A program made the position numbers and the translations under genes. Shown here piece by piece: positions 7,870 through 16,842 of a stretch of 64,000 bases of DNA; positions within the stretch are counted from its first letter, which is position 1, and every line of letters begins with the position of its first letter. The DNA is from Verrucomicrobiota bacterium (GTDB taxonomy: Bacteria > Verrucomicrobiota > Lentisphaeria > JABSQK01 > JAJFLO01): contig JAJFLQ010000053.1 of the NCBI GenBank assembly GCA_021772615.1, positions 26,401 to 90,400 on the forward strand, written 5' to 3'. Below the pieces are notes generated by a model. That model was not told the origin of the DNA, searched no databases, and was given only the letters and a program-made list of their open reading frames with translations.

Positions 7870-9231
7870 TTACTCATCCAATGCAACCTCAGCGGTTGTG
7901 GGCGTCAGCGGCCCGATCTTTCGCCGGAATCTGTATTGCTTATCGGACAGCCATTGCCAGCCGATCCCGGCGAGTAGGGCAATAAACGGCGCTGCGGGCA
8001 CGCGAAATCGTGGGTGCGACGCACCGCCCGGGACCAGGAGAAAGTATGCCAGCGACAACACCAGAAAGATCTCGAAGAGGCCCATGCGACGTTGCCATAT
8101 CAGGGAAACACAGCCGGTGGCCGCCAGACCGTATGAGACGAACAGGAGCGCCGTCGCGGGGAGCAGGAGTATGAAAATACTCCAGTTCCCGTGCACATAG
8201 GTTCTCACGCCGGCGATGAGGCCGTGACTGTGAAGTACGCTCAACGTATCGTTGCCGCCGATTCGTAAGCCAAACATTTTTACCAGTTCGCCTGCGGCGG
8301 GAAGCATGTTGTTCACATCTGCCTTCAGGTGCAGCAGCACATAGCGTAGCGGCTGCCCGGCAATAGCGTCACGGCCGGCGTTACGTGCGAACGCGGCCGC
8401 ATCAACATCGGAATGGAAACGGCCAAGTTCACCGTCGATTGCCCGCTGTTGCTGCTGAAAGCTCACAGCGTTGTTGCGCGCCAGAAGCAGGCACGCGTTA
8501 TAACGGTACAGGTTGATCGACGCAACGGTCGAGAAGTGAGGATAGTCGGCAACGCGACTATTGCGTATATACCACGGTGCGACACAGAGAATCACGATTG
8601 CGACGGTGACGCCGGCTTCGCGAAATCGTTTTCGTGCGACCAGGTAGGCAAGCGGCAGGTAAAGATAAATAAGGGTAATAGCGCGCAGATAGGTCATGAT
8701 TGCTATCACCAGTCCGGCAGCGACAGCGGCAGGGTATCCCCGCTCGCGTTGCGCATCGTCCATATCCGCGAGAACCGCAATGAGCAGCACAACAAAAAAA
8801 GCGTAGATCGAATCCGACAACACCTTTGTTGCGTAGACCACGGATACTGCGGAAAAAGCCTGCAGCAGCAACGCTGCTGTGGCGCCGTGCGGATATCGTG
8901 CTCGGGCTATGCGCCAGACGAGGAAGCACGCCGCGACGTCGAATATGATCTGGACTGCACACGGGAATATCGGGGAATCCGTTGCCACGCGAAGCGCCGC
9001 CAGAAAAGCGGGGTACCCCGGCGCCCGGAACACTTCCGGCGCGCCGTCACGTTCGTAGCGGCCGGTGTCGGTCAGGTTGGCGGCGAGGCTGACGTAGTCT
9101 TTCGAATCGGGCTCCAGCAGCCTTGATGAGGTATCGGATACTCCGCCGCAAAGCACCAGGAGCCGCAGAATCAAGGCGGCGGCAAGTATACTTTGGACGT
9201 GCGAGGGCAGGGGGGCGATGTGGATTTTCAT
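7870..9231 (-). CDS. Polytopic membrane glycosyltransferase, ArnT/GT39-like
   Basis: Product of about 453 aa with ten or so hydrophobic segments. The first periplasmic loop after the first membrane helix contains EPDSKDYVSLAANL and GRYERDG...RAPGYPAFLA, the acidic-residue and R-x-PGYP pattern of GT39/GT83 (PMT/ArnT-like) lipid-linked-sugar transferases. Such enzymes use polyprenyl-phosphate sugars on the outer face of the inner membrane. The ATG at 9231 is preferred because it starts just before the first hydrophobic helix; a TTG at 9276 would give an unusual His/Arg-rich extension. The substrate is unknown. Confidence 0.75.
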   Translation of the reverse strand: MKIHIAPLPSHVQSILAAALILRLLVLCGGVSDTSSRLLEPDSKDYVSLAANLTDTGRYERDGAPEVFRAPGYPAFLAALRVATDSPIFPCAVQIIFDVAACFLVWRIARARYPHGATAALLLQAFSAVSVVYATKVLSDSIYAFFVVLLIAVLADMDDAQRERGYPAAVAAGLVIAIMTYLRAITLIYLYLPLAYLVARKRFREAGVTVAIVILCVAPWYIRNSRVADYPHFSTVASINLYRYNACLLLARNNAVSFQQQQRAIDGELGRFHSDVDAAAFARNAGRDAIAGQPLRYVLLHLKADVNNMLPAAGELVKMFGLRIGGNDTLSVLHSHGLIAGVRTYVHGNWSIFILLLPATALLFVSYGLAATGCVSLIWQRRMGLFEIFLVLSLAYFLLVPGGASHPRFRVPAAPFIALLAGIGWQWLSDKQYRFRRKIGPLTPTTAEVALDE

Positions 9232-9312
9232 TCGGCGGTGATTACGAGTCCATGAGATGCTCGGTTGCTGGTGCAATGCGAACCTCGTTGTTCACACTTC
9301 AGGCGGATCGGA

Positions 9313-9346
9313 GCGTGAAACCCACGATAAATCGTGAACTTCCAAC
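9313..9346. repeat. Palindromic repeat family, half copy 3
   Basis: GCGTGAAACCCAC with the hairpin CACGAT-AA-ATCGTG and end GAACTTCCAAC, which has one extra T compared with copy 2. It lies in the 123-168 base gap between two membrane glycosyltransferase genes. Confidence 0.8.
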
Positions 9347-9399
9347 CAACGATCCCTCCGAACAAAGGCAGTCAAAACGGGATTGGCTCTTACGCGATG

Positions 9400-11265
9400 T
9401 TATGCTGATACCGGCACCGTCCGCGCTTTGCGCTGCCGCCACATGATTGTGAGCTGTTTGGCGACGACGGCAAGGCACACCACAGTCAACATGCCGTACG
9501 TGAGTGGCGGCACTCCGAGTCCGAAGACGACGAAGAAGACCGCAAATGCCCAGTCCCGCGCCCAAAGCCAGGCGATGCCGGCCAACACGAGGCATAGGAT
9601 CGGGCAAAGATTCTCCGGTACTTCCGCGAGGTACGCGGCATAGGGTGTACCGGGTATGAAGGCCGCCGTCACGGCCGCTGCCGCGATGGTAAGTACCCAT
9701 CGCGCATGATCGAGTTTCGCCGTCATTGCCGGAAGTCCGCAAGCCGCCAGCATCGCAAACAACGGGAGCAAAATAAATCGTACGGGGTTGTAACCAATTG
9801 CGTAATAACCCGAATAAAAGTAAAGCGTCGGCCAGATCGCCAGGGCAAGCCAAGCCGCTGCAAACGGCCTTAGCTTACTACCCAGCCACAGTCCCAGCGC
9901 AGCGAAGCAGAAGAGCTGGTGATAGGCTGACCCATACATGTCAATGCCCTGCATGAGGCGCGAGAATTCGAATCCCTGCGCATCCAGTTTGCGATATGAA
10001 TACCCGAGAGTAAACGGATTGCCAAAAATAACGCCGTTCCAGATCAGTTGCGGTAATGCCATGACCATAAAGCCTGCGATGCATCCCGGCAGCCGCAACC
10101 GATTCTCCGATGTGATACACTTCACAACAATGAATCCCGCGGGGACGAGGTAAAAGATCCCGGCGATGCGGGTGAGACAGGAGAGGCCCAGCAGCAGACC
10201 GGGCAGGACGAGAGATCGGTTGGTGCGGATGTTTCTGTAAAGGAGAAGCAATGCACCGAAACCAAACACCAGTGCAGGCGAATCGCTCATGGCGTTGTAA
10301 CCGACAAGGTCGGTAAAGTAATAAAAATCGATGTACGCGACATCGACGGGATATTTGAACCACAAACCGAAGTAGGTAAAGATATCGATCGGCGCGTTCG
10401 GCATGTGATACATCCGCATCACCCACGGATACAGGACCATCAACAAGCCGCCGGCGACTGCGGCGCGGGTCGACTTGACGACGCTCCAGAGGAAGCCGGT
10501 AAAAACAACGATGACGCCAATACCGAATAGAATGAAAAAAACTGTGCCGACGGCGCCGATAAATCCGAACTCAGACAGATGTCCGAACGCCGGCCAGAAG
10601 AGCGCATACAACAGCGGGTTACCCAGTGTGTAGGGATATTCATCATGCTGGTGACTCCAATGCAGAAGTTTGTCGGCAATGCCGTAATAAAAGCTTTCGT
10701 CCGCGGCGTGGACGGTAAAGTAGCCGAAGAGTGCGAATGTCCAGCAGAGCGACGCGATGCGCAGCAGGCCAAGGGCAACAACCAGTCGTGCGAATGTAAT
10801 CCTGGCGCAAGCCAGCAACACGACACCGCCTCCGACAAGAATGGACGTGGCGACAGCCATGATTTTTCGAAACAACGGATTCGCGGGTCGCCCCGTCTGA
10901 TTGGCTGTTTCGTACGTTACATTCGGTGCTACATGACCATCGCGTCCACCTCCATCCTTAATTCGGTATACGCGACTCCAGCGAATAATCGGCGTATACT
11001 TTCCCGCTTTCGCGCGAAAGCCGGTCCAGACACCGTCGCGATTCGCGAATTCGGAATCGCCGCCGGGAGGCAGTATGCCGAGGGGTTGTTGCAGTGCGGC
11101 ATCGGCGAATACCACGCGGTGCCGAGTCCGGTCCGGGTCATGTTCTGTTCGTGCCAGGAGTCCGTTGTAGAGGAGCAGAAGGCCGAACGTCGCAACCGTC
11201 GCGCCGAGGAATACCGCGATCCGGGCCATGGCGGTCGGTTTCTTAATTGGCACTTTGCCGTTCAT
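9400..11265 (-). CDS. Large polytopic membrane protein, probable GT-C glycosyltransferase
   Basis: Product of 621 aa with one N-terminal helix (about residues 15-35), a soluble periplasmic-type domain to about residue 130, then about ten further membrane segments. HAADESFYYGIADKLLHW followed by NPLLYALFWPAFG resembles the acidic first-loop motif of GT-C transferases such as ArnT, and RNIRTNRS and LTRIAG loops follow. It probably transfers a polyprenyl-linked sugar in the periplasm. Its start codon overlaps the stop of the preceding GT4 gene as ATGA, which supports the start and implies translational coupling. The N-terminal extra domain is unusual and was not recognised. Confidence 0.65.
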   Translation of the reverse strand: MNGKVPIKKPTAMARIAVFLGATVATFGLLLLYNGLLARTEHDPDRTRHRVVFADAALQQPLGILPPGGDSEFANRDGVWTGFRAKAGKYTPIIRWSRVYRIKDGGGRDGHVAPNVTYETANQTGRPANPLFRKIMAVATSILVGGGVVLLACARITFARLVVALGLLRIASLCWTFALFGYFTVHAADESFYYGIADKLLHWSHQHDEYPYTLGNPLLYALFWPAFGHLSEFGFIGAVGTVFFILFGIGVIVVFTGFLWSVVKSTRAAVAGGLLMVLYPWVMRMYHMPNAPIDIFTYFGLWFKYPVDVAYIDFYYFTDLVGYNAMSDSPALVFGFGALLLLYRNIRTNRSLVLPGLLLGLSCLTRIAGIFYLVPAGFIVVKCITSENRLRLPGCIAGFMVMALPQLIWNGVIFGNPFTLGYSYRKLDAQGFEFSRLMQGIDMYGSAYHQLFCFAALGLWLGSKLRPFAAAWLALAIWPTLYFYSGYYAIGYNPVRFILLPLFAMLAACGLPAMTAKLDHARWVLTIAAAAVTAAFIPGTPYAAYLAEVPENLCPILCLVLAGIAWLWARDWAFAVFFVVFGLGVPPLTYGMLTVVCLAVVAKQLTIMWRQRKARTVPVSA

Positions 11266-12404
11266 TTGATGCCATTCGTGTGCGTCAGTGGTTGCCCCGC
11301 GCGACGGTGTGCCAATGCATCGTAGACGCGCTCGTGGCCACGAGCCATTTGTGACACGCTGAAGTCATGAGATCGCTGTTTCGCCGCTGCAATCAGCCGT
11401 TGCTTAACGTCGATATCGTTCAGGAGCGTGGCTACCGCTTTCGCTGCGGCCTCAGGCGAATCAACCGGGATAAGCAGGCCGTTCCTGCGATCATCAATTG
11501 CTTCCTTGTTGCCGCCCACGTTGGTTGCGACTACGGGCGTGCCAAGCGCCATGGCTTCCAGGATGGAATTCGCAAACGGTTCCCAGCGGCTCGGTACCAG
11601 CATGACGTCCAGTGCCGCTATCACGTTCAGCGCATCGGCCCGAAAGCCGATGAAACGGACCCGGTCGCCAACGCCGAGTTCATCGCTAAGCCGCTTCAGG
11701 TCGGTTCGCCGTTCGCCATCGCCGGCGATTATCATGCGGAGTTTTGCATCATTCCTGGCGATCATGGCGAATCCCTTGATTGCGGTGTCCACGCCTTTTT
11801 GTGGTGTAAGCCTCGACACGGTGCCGATCAGGATACACTCGGGATCCAGATTCAGCTCCCGGTGGAGATCTGCGGCCGCGACGGCGTTCGGCACGTCGAT
11901 GCCGTTGTGCACGACATCAAGCCTGGCCGCATCATACCCGCGCTCCACAAATTCCGCCTTTAACGATTCCGATACCACGACAAACCGGTTGATATATCGC
12001 GCGCTGAAGACGTCCAGCCAGCGCCACTGCAACGGATATCGAAAGGATTGATGGCGGGTCATATTCAGACGTTCAACCACCGCGGCGCCGTATGACCGCA
12101 ACAGCGGCACATTCAGGCGGCTGAGATGCAGTTGGACCACTGCGGGCTGAATCGTAGTGACTAATTCGCGGAGTTGCCGATGCCAGGCGACCGTATACCG
12201 CCCGGACGAATGGATGACCTGCGGAGAAGCGCCGGCTGCAAGAAGCTGGTCATAAAACGGCCCCGTGCCATTCAGCGCAAACGTGAGCGTGAACCGTGCC
12301 GGGTCGATGTGCCGCAATAGCATAAGCACGGTTTTTTCAACGCCGGCCGGTACTGCCGGTGCATTGCACAGGAACAGGATTTTAACAGGTTTATCCGTGA
12401 TCAT
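11262..12404 (-). CDS. Glycosyltransferase family 4
   Basis: Product of 380 aa. The N-terminus has ILFLCNAPAVPAGVEKTVLMLL; the C-terminal donor domain shows VVHNGIDVPN, GTVSRLTPQKGVDTAIKGF and the acidic motif VPSRWEPFANSILEAMALG near residues 275-295, typical of retaining GT4 enzymes. It is coupled by ATGA to the membrane protein gene downstream, suggesting they act on the same glycan. It is the first gene after a 396-base gap that contains a palindromic repeat, so it probably begins a sub-operon. Confidence 0.9.
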   Translation of the reverse strand: MITDKPVKILFLCNAPAVPAGVEKTVLMLLRHIDPARFTLTFALNGTGPFYDQLLAAGASPQVIHSSGRYTVAWHRQLRELVTTIQPAVVQLHLSRLNVPLLRSYGAAVVERLNMTRHQSFRYPLQWRWLDVFSARYINRFVVVSESLKAEFVERGYDAARLDVVHNGIDVPNAVAAADLHRELNLDPECILIGTVSRLTPQKGVDTAIKGFAMIARNDAKLRMIIAGDGERRTDLKRLSDELGVGDRVRFIGFRADALNVIAALDVMLVPSRWEPFANSILEAMALGTPVVATNVGGNKEAIDDRRNGLLIPVDSPEAAAKAVATLLNDIDVKQRLIAAAKQRSHDFSVSQMARGHERVYDALAHRRAGQPLTHTNGIK

Positions 12405-12545
12405 GTCCCCGCAACAAAGAGGGGGGTGAGTGTATGCGCAATACCAGCTCCGACGATCCGTGCATACCCGTTCACCACGATGCTTTACCGCGCTGCCCGG
12501 TTATTAGGATGATGTGCCACTAAAGGTCCCCTGTGTGTCTGGATT

Positions 12546-12567
12546 TAAAATCGGCCCCGAAGAGGGC
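12546..12567 (-). terminator. Weak candidate terminator
   Basis: Read on the minus strand, GCCC-TCTTCG-GGGC forms a short stem followed by CGATTTTAAA. It is in the right place to stop transcripts leaving the SDR gene at 12801, but the stem is only four or five pairs and the T-run is short. Confidence 0.25.
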
Positions 12568-12627
12568 TGCACTTGCGGCCTGAAGGGGGCACACGGCCGC
12601 GGCGACCTTCGTTGGTTGCCGCGCATA

Positions 12628-12660
12628 ACGTGAAACCCACAACCAGGTGTGAACTCCAAC
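12628..12660. repeat. Palindromic repeat family, half copy 4 (diverged)
   Basis: ACGTGAAACCCAC, an imperfect hairpin around CACAACCAGGTGTG, and the conserved end GAACTCCAAC. It is the most diverged copy: the stem has lost one pair. Confidence 0.7.
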
Positions 12661-12800
12661 GCATGGCGTAACATACTGTCCATTCAGCGCTCTTCGGGAC
12701 TACGGCAAAGCTATGTGATGGTGTCCGGGGCCCCGGGGCTTCCAACCTGCGGACAAGAGGCCCCCTGAGCATACGGCCTTGTGCTTTACGAGTGCCGAGC

Positions 12801-13643
12801 TTAGTGGCTGACCACATCGAGCATCATGCGCTGCAGACCCTCGAGCAGATTGACGGACGGACGCCAGTCGGTGTCGTGGGTAACATTCGAAATGTCGGCG
12901 ACCAGGAACGGGGTTGGATCGTCGCCGGCATCGGTTGCGGTGTAGCACGTAATCGGTTTGCCCATCAGAGTCGAGATATGCGTTGCCACGTCGGAAACGC
13001 GGCAGGGAATGCCGGATCCAGCGTTGTATATACGACAGCGTCCTCGGGGCATTCCGATACATTCGTGGATCAATGTCACGATGTCGTCGACATGCACAAA
13101 ATCCCTGACGGACTCCGGATGATTCAGCGTGATGCTGCCGTCGCAAACCGCGTTTTGTATGATGTATGGCACGAGACAGTCGGACCGTTGTCCCGGACCA
13201 TAGGGATTAAAAAGCCGAAGAATGATCGTATCCACGTCAAACGTCGACGCGTACATCCGACAGAGGTCTTCACACAGTCGCTTCTCGGTGGCGAACGGCG
13301 TAGCGGCATCGGTTCTATCGTTCTCCGTGAGCTTGCGTTCGTCAACGGCCTGGTAGACTCCTGCAGTCGACGAAAAAATAAGTCTTGCCTGCTGATTCCG
13401 GCAGAATTCCAGCACATTCAGTGTACCGAGTACGTTGGTCGCATACGCCGCCGCCTCGTCTTCGTCAATTGCCTTTTGATCGCTCACCGCTGCCAGGTGC
13501 ACAACTACATCGGGCGTGATATCGCAGTCGATAGGCATGCGAATATCCTGGGCATAACTGTGTACGTCGTCGTAATTTTCACACAGAAACGGTGCCAGGT
13601 TTGCGCCTATAAAACCTTCGGCGCCAGTAATTAAGATAGACAT
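12801..13643 (-). CDS. NAD-dependent epimerase/dehydratase (SDR) with substituted catalytic Tyr
   Basis: Product of 280 aa, an extended-SDR fold. The N-terminal TGAEGFIGANL is the NAD-binding Gly motif, VVHLAAVSD follows, and the Ser motif is present as FSSTAGVYQ near residue 110. The usual catalytic YxxxK is read as FATEK (about residues 140-144), so the essential Tyr is replaced by Phe while the Lys remains. The Asn-Pro-Tyr-Gly-Pro segment after strand 6 is normal. The protein is shorter than the usual 310-330 aa. It may be inactive, use another base, or be a binding subunit. It stands alone between two gaps, upstream of no overlapping gene. Confidence 0.82.
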   Translation of the reverse strand: MSILITGAEGFIGANLAPFLCENYDDVHSYAQDIRMPIDCDITPDVVVHLAAVSDQKAIDEDEAAAYATNVLGTLNVLEFCRNQQARLIFSSTAGVYQAVDERKLTENDRTDAATPFATEKRLCEDLCRMYASTFDVDTIILRLFNPYGPGQRSDCLVPYIIQNAVCDGSITLNHPESVRDFVHVDDIVTLIHECIGMPRGRCRIYNAGSGIPCRVSDVATHISTLMGKPITCYTATDAGDDPTPFLVADISNVTHDTDWRPSVNLLEGLQRMMLDVVSH

Positions 13644-13852
13644 GATGTTGTCATGGATCGGCGTTTGATTGAATGGTATTACGGTCGGAATGTGGCTGGT
13701 GGTATAATCTCACCGCCAACGCGCTGAAATCAAGCACGGCGGCGAAAATCGGCGTCAGTATCGAGCTCGCGTGAAAACATGCATCGATTCTGTCAATTTC
13801 GCAGTAGATTCGCCCGAAGTCCGGCCGGCTGCCAGGTGCAACGCCTCGATGA

Positions 13853-15682
13853 CTAATGCCCGAATTCGGATCGCCACAGCTCCCACATGAGGAGCGTCCA
13901 GAGATAGTATTGGTTGTCTTTTACGTGGTTCTCATGGTCGTGGATCAGGTGTGTGACAAAAGGGACATCGAACAACCCTTCATCCTTCAGGCGCACGGGA
14001 TCAAGCAGATCGTGGAGCATTGGATTCAGCGGGCCCCTCAGCCATTTGTCCACCGGCGCTCCGAATCCATGTTTGGCACGGTCCCAGAGCGTTGCCGGAA
14101 CATAGTCCGAAAGGATTTCGCGGAGCAGAATCTTCGTGCGGCCGCCCGAAGATTTTTGCCGCACCGGTACACTCGCAAAGCGCTCGATCAGCCGATAGTC
14201 CAGGAGCGGCACACGCACCTCGAGAGCCGTTCGCATGCTTGCACGATCGACTTTGGTGAGAATGTCTTCAACCATATAATGTTGCATATCCACCCATGCC
14301 CATGCGAGGTTGAGCGGTAGATCGCCGGTCTGATCGAACAAGTGTTGCCAATACGACGTCTCGATCGGCCACTGACCTGCCCGTAGGCGGTCGTAGAAGA
14401 GCTTGTGGAATATGCCGCCCGCAAGCAAACACGCTTCTGCCCGGGACGCTACGGTCAGGCTCTTGGCCAATTTTCCCGCAAACCGGTCTTCGGCAAATAC
14501 GTGCATTCCGAGTTTCCCGATCTGTTTCCGACCCGGCGTGCCGACAAGGGCGGATATCTTCGCGGCATCACGGTAGCGGTTGTATCCAAGGCACAACTCG
14601 TCGCCGCCGTCACCGGATAGTGCGACCACGACGTGCTCCCGTGTTTTCCGGCATAACAAGGCTGTGGGCAAGGCCGACGCGTCGGCGAAGGGTTCGCCGT
14701 ACATCGCCGGAAGCGTCGGGATCAACTCGAGGGCTTCCGTATCGCTGCACAGCCAGTCGGTATGCTCACAGCCGAGATGGCGCGCAATAGCGCGTGCGTG
14801 CGGACGCTCGTCGTACTCGGCGAAGTCAAAACCGACCGCGTAGGTCTGAACGTTCTCCAGTTCCTGGGCAGCGATCGCGGCTACGAGCGATGAATCGATC
14901 CCGCCGCTGAGAAACACGCCGAGCGGCCGTTCGGAAACGAGACGGTCGCGAACGGCAGTCTTGAGCATGTCATGAATGGTTTCCGTTGTGACCGGCTCTG
15001 TTGGCGCCGCTTCGGGAAGCGGGCATGACCAGTAGCGGGTGGTTTGAAGATCCCCGGCGCGGAACGACAAATAATGCCCCGGTAACAGCTTGCTGCAACG
15101 TTCGTAGATTGTCTGGGTGCCGGGGATGTAGCCAAAGACGAAGTAGCTTTCGCGGGCAACCGCCGAGATTGAAAGCGCAGGAACGAGCTTGCGTATTGCC
15201 TGCAATTCCGACGCGAAAGCCAGCGCCCTGCCGTCCGTCCAGTAGTAGAGCGGCTTGATGCCGACGCGGTCGCGCACAAGGTAAACGTGTCCTGTAGCCG
15301 TATCGACAATCGCAAAGGCATACATCCCGTTGATCCGTTCGACAAGGCCGGCGATACCCCATTCTTCATACCCGTGTACGAGGACCTCGCTGTCCGAGGT
15401 CGAAACGAAGTGGTGCCCGTTCGCCTGAAGGTCGCTTCGCATTCCTGCGAAATTGTACAGCTCACCGTTGGCAATCACACGTACCGTTCCCGTTTCGTTG
15501 CGGAGCGGCTGGGTGCCTTTTTCCGATAGATCCATGATCGCCAGACGCGTATGTCCTAACGCGAATGTGTCCGTAACCCATTGGTTCTGCATATCCGGCC
15601 CGCGATGGCTTAGGCTGTTCATCGCGTCACGAAATTGCTCTGGAGCCGGCGATAATCCGGCGTAACCGACGATCCCGCACAT
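13853..15682 (-). CDS. asnB: Asparagine synthetase B-like amidotransferase, second copy
   Basis: Product of 609 aa. Met-Cys-Gly-Ile-Val-Gly exposes the Cys2 glutaminase nucleophile; SHRGPD, ANGELYNF and VRDRVGIKPLYY complete the Ntn domain. The synthetase half has FLSGGIDSSLVAA near residue 263 and LSGDGGDELCLGYNRY near residue 365. It differs clearly from the copy at 4.3 kb, so this is not a recent duplication. Its ATG overlaps the stop of the preceding GT4 gene (TAATG). It probably amidates a uronic or nonulosonic acid carboxyl or another glycan group, by analogy with AsnB-like enzymes in O-antigen loci; free asparagine synthesis is an alternative. Confidence 0.9.
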   Translation of the reverse strand: MCGIVGYAGLSPAPEQFRDAMNSLSHRGPDMQNQWVTDTFALGHTRLAIMDLSEKGTQPLRNETGTVRVIANGELYNFAGMRSDLQANGHHFVSTSDSEVLVHGYEEWGIAGLVERINGMYAFAIVDTATGHVYLVRDRVGIKPLYYWTDGRALAFASELQAIRKLVPALSISAVARESYFVFGYIPGTQTIYERCSKLLPGHYLSFRAGDLQTTRYWSCPLPEAAPTEPVTTETIHDMLKTAVRDRLVSERPLGVFLSGGIDSSLVAAIAAQELENVQTYAVGFDFAEYDERPHARAIARHLGCEHTDWLCSDTEALELIPTLPAMYGEPFADASALPTALLCRKTREHVVVALSGDGGDELCLGYNRYRDAAKISALVGTPGRKQIGKLGMHVFAEDRFAGKLAKSLTVASRAEACLLAGGIFHKLFYDRLRAGQWPIETSYWQHLFDQTGDLPLNLAWAWVDMQHYMVEDILTKVDRASMRTALEVRVPLLDYRLIERFASVPVRQKSSGGRTKILLREILSDYVPATLWDRAKHGFGAPVDKWLRGPLNPMLHDLLDPVRLKDEGLFDVPFVTHLIHDHENHVKDNQYYLWTLLMWELWRSEFGH

Positions 15683-16833
15683 TAGCTGATATTTCCCTCG
15701 AAAAGGGTATGGTATTCGCGTGCGACGTTCGCAATGTCGAACCGCGTAACAACGGTCTCTCGCGCATGGCGTCCCATTGCTTCCCGCTGCTCTTGTGACC
15801 GGGCGAAGAATTCAGTAAGCGCCCGGCGTAGGTCCGTTTCTGAGAAGTCGCTCGTGATGATCCCGTTTTCCGGGGTTACGGCGTCTGCTGCGCCGCTTAC
15901 CGGTGTAGTAATGACCGGGACCCCGCAGGCCATGGCTTCCAGCATCACATTCGACAGGCCTTCGGCATCACTCGAGACGATAACAACATCCGTGTTGCGG
16001 TAGTGCGCCAGGACGTCGTCACATCGGCCGACAAAGGTTATCCGGTCTGCGGCGGGGCAAGCTGCTGCGTGGTTTCTAAGTCGTTCCTCTTCCGGCCCCG
16101 TACCGACGAGTGTCAGGTGAATATCGGGGAGGGCTTGAATCGCAGAGATCACGCGATCGAATCGCTTCTCCGGCGCCAGCCGTCCGACACAGAGTGCGCG
16201 CTGTGCATCGGATCCGGGGCGTGGTTCAGCCGGCGTGCATGGGGAGAAACGCGCGGTGTCAATGCCGTTCGGCACCTTCACTGCCGGCACGCCGAGGCGC
16301 GAAGCTTCCGTGACAAGTTCGTGACTCACGGCGACCATTGCTGCCGCTGTCTTCCGCACCAGGCGCCAGGCGACACCGGCACGGATAGACCGGTTTCGCC
16401 GCGAAAAATCACCCGTTTCGCCGCTACCTGATACCTTGAACAAAAGGCACTTGCGTCGCAACCGGCACCACAGCGCCGCCGCGATCGTGGTTTCATTGAG
16501 GAAAAATGTACACATGCCGCAGATGCGATCGCGGTGTTTCTCCAGGAATATGAAGAGGTTGACATGAAACAGCAATGTCCCGAGAACCCGGACATCGGAA
16601 TCTGGAAGGTACACCGATAGCGGCACTCGGCAGACCCGATTGGCGGCCACGTCTCCGCCGAGGAGGCGCGCGGGATAGCCCATACGATCCATGGATTGAA
16701 CGACAGTTAGAGCCTGCGCCTCCGTGCCGCCGCCGCACGGAGGAAGGCGTCGCAGGAGAAAGATGTATGACGATGGCGGTACGGTCGTGACAGCGTCGTC
16801 GACCGTGGCGTTTTGTTGCCGGGATGTGTGCAT
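15682..16833 (-). CDS. Glycosyltransferase family 4
   Basis: Product of 383 aa. After a polar N-terminal stretch of about 25 residues comes FLLRRLPPCGGGTEAQAL, a GT4-type Gly-rich acceptor loop. The C-terminal domain shows KVPNGIDTARFSP, CVGRLAPEKRFDRV and the EX7E region VSSDAEGLSNVMLEAMACG near residues 300-320. It is a cytoplasmic-side transferase on the glycan assembly line. The stop codon overlaps the start of the downstream amidotransferase. It lies 9 bases after a GT2 gene. Sugar specificity is unknown. Confidence 0.9.
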   Translation of the reverse strand: MHTSRQQNATVDDAVTTVPPSSYIFLLRRLPPCGGGTEAQALTVVQSMDRMGYPARLLGGDVAANRVCRVPLSVYLPDSDVRVLGTLLFHVNLFIFLEKHRDRICGMCTFFLNETTIAAALWCRLRRKCLLFKVSGSGETGDFSRRNRSIRAGVAWRLVRKTAAAMVAVSHELVTEASRLGVPAVKVPNGIDTARFSPCTPAEPRPGSDAQRALCVGRLAPEKRFDRVISAIQALPDIHLTLVGTGPEEERLRNHAAACPAADRITFVGRCDDVLAHYRNTDVVIVSSDAEGLSNVMLEAMACGVPVITTPVSGAADAVTPENGIITSDFSETDLRRALTEFFARSQEQREAMGRHARETVVTRFDIANVAREYHTLFEGNIS

Positions 16834-16842
16834 CGAGTGCCG

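Larger units (their letters stand above)
12405..12800. other. Intergenic gap with palindromic repeat
   Basis: 396 bases without a convincing gene. Contents seen are a half copy of the dispersed palindromic repeat (12628-12660), a weak minus-strand hairpin followed by TTTT (12546-12567), and a GC-rich tract around 12730-12770 in which GGGGCCCC and AGGCCCC could pair. It separates an SDR gene from a GT4 gene and is a likely operon or cassette boundary. Confidence 0.5.
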
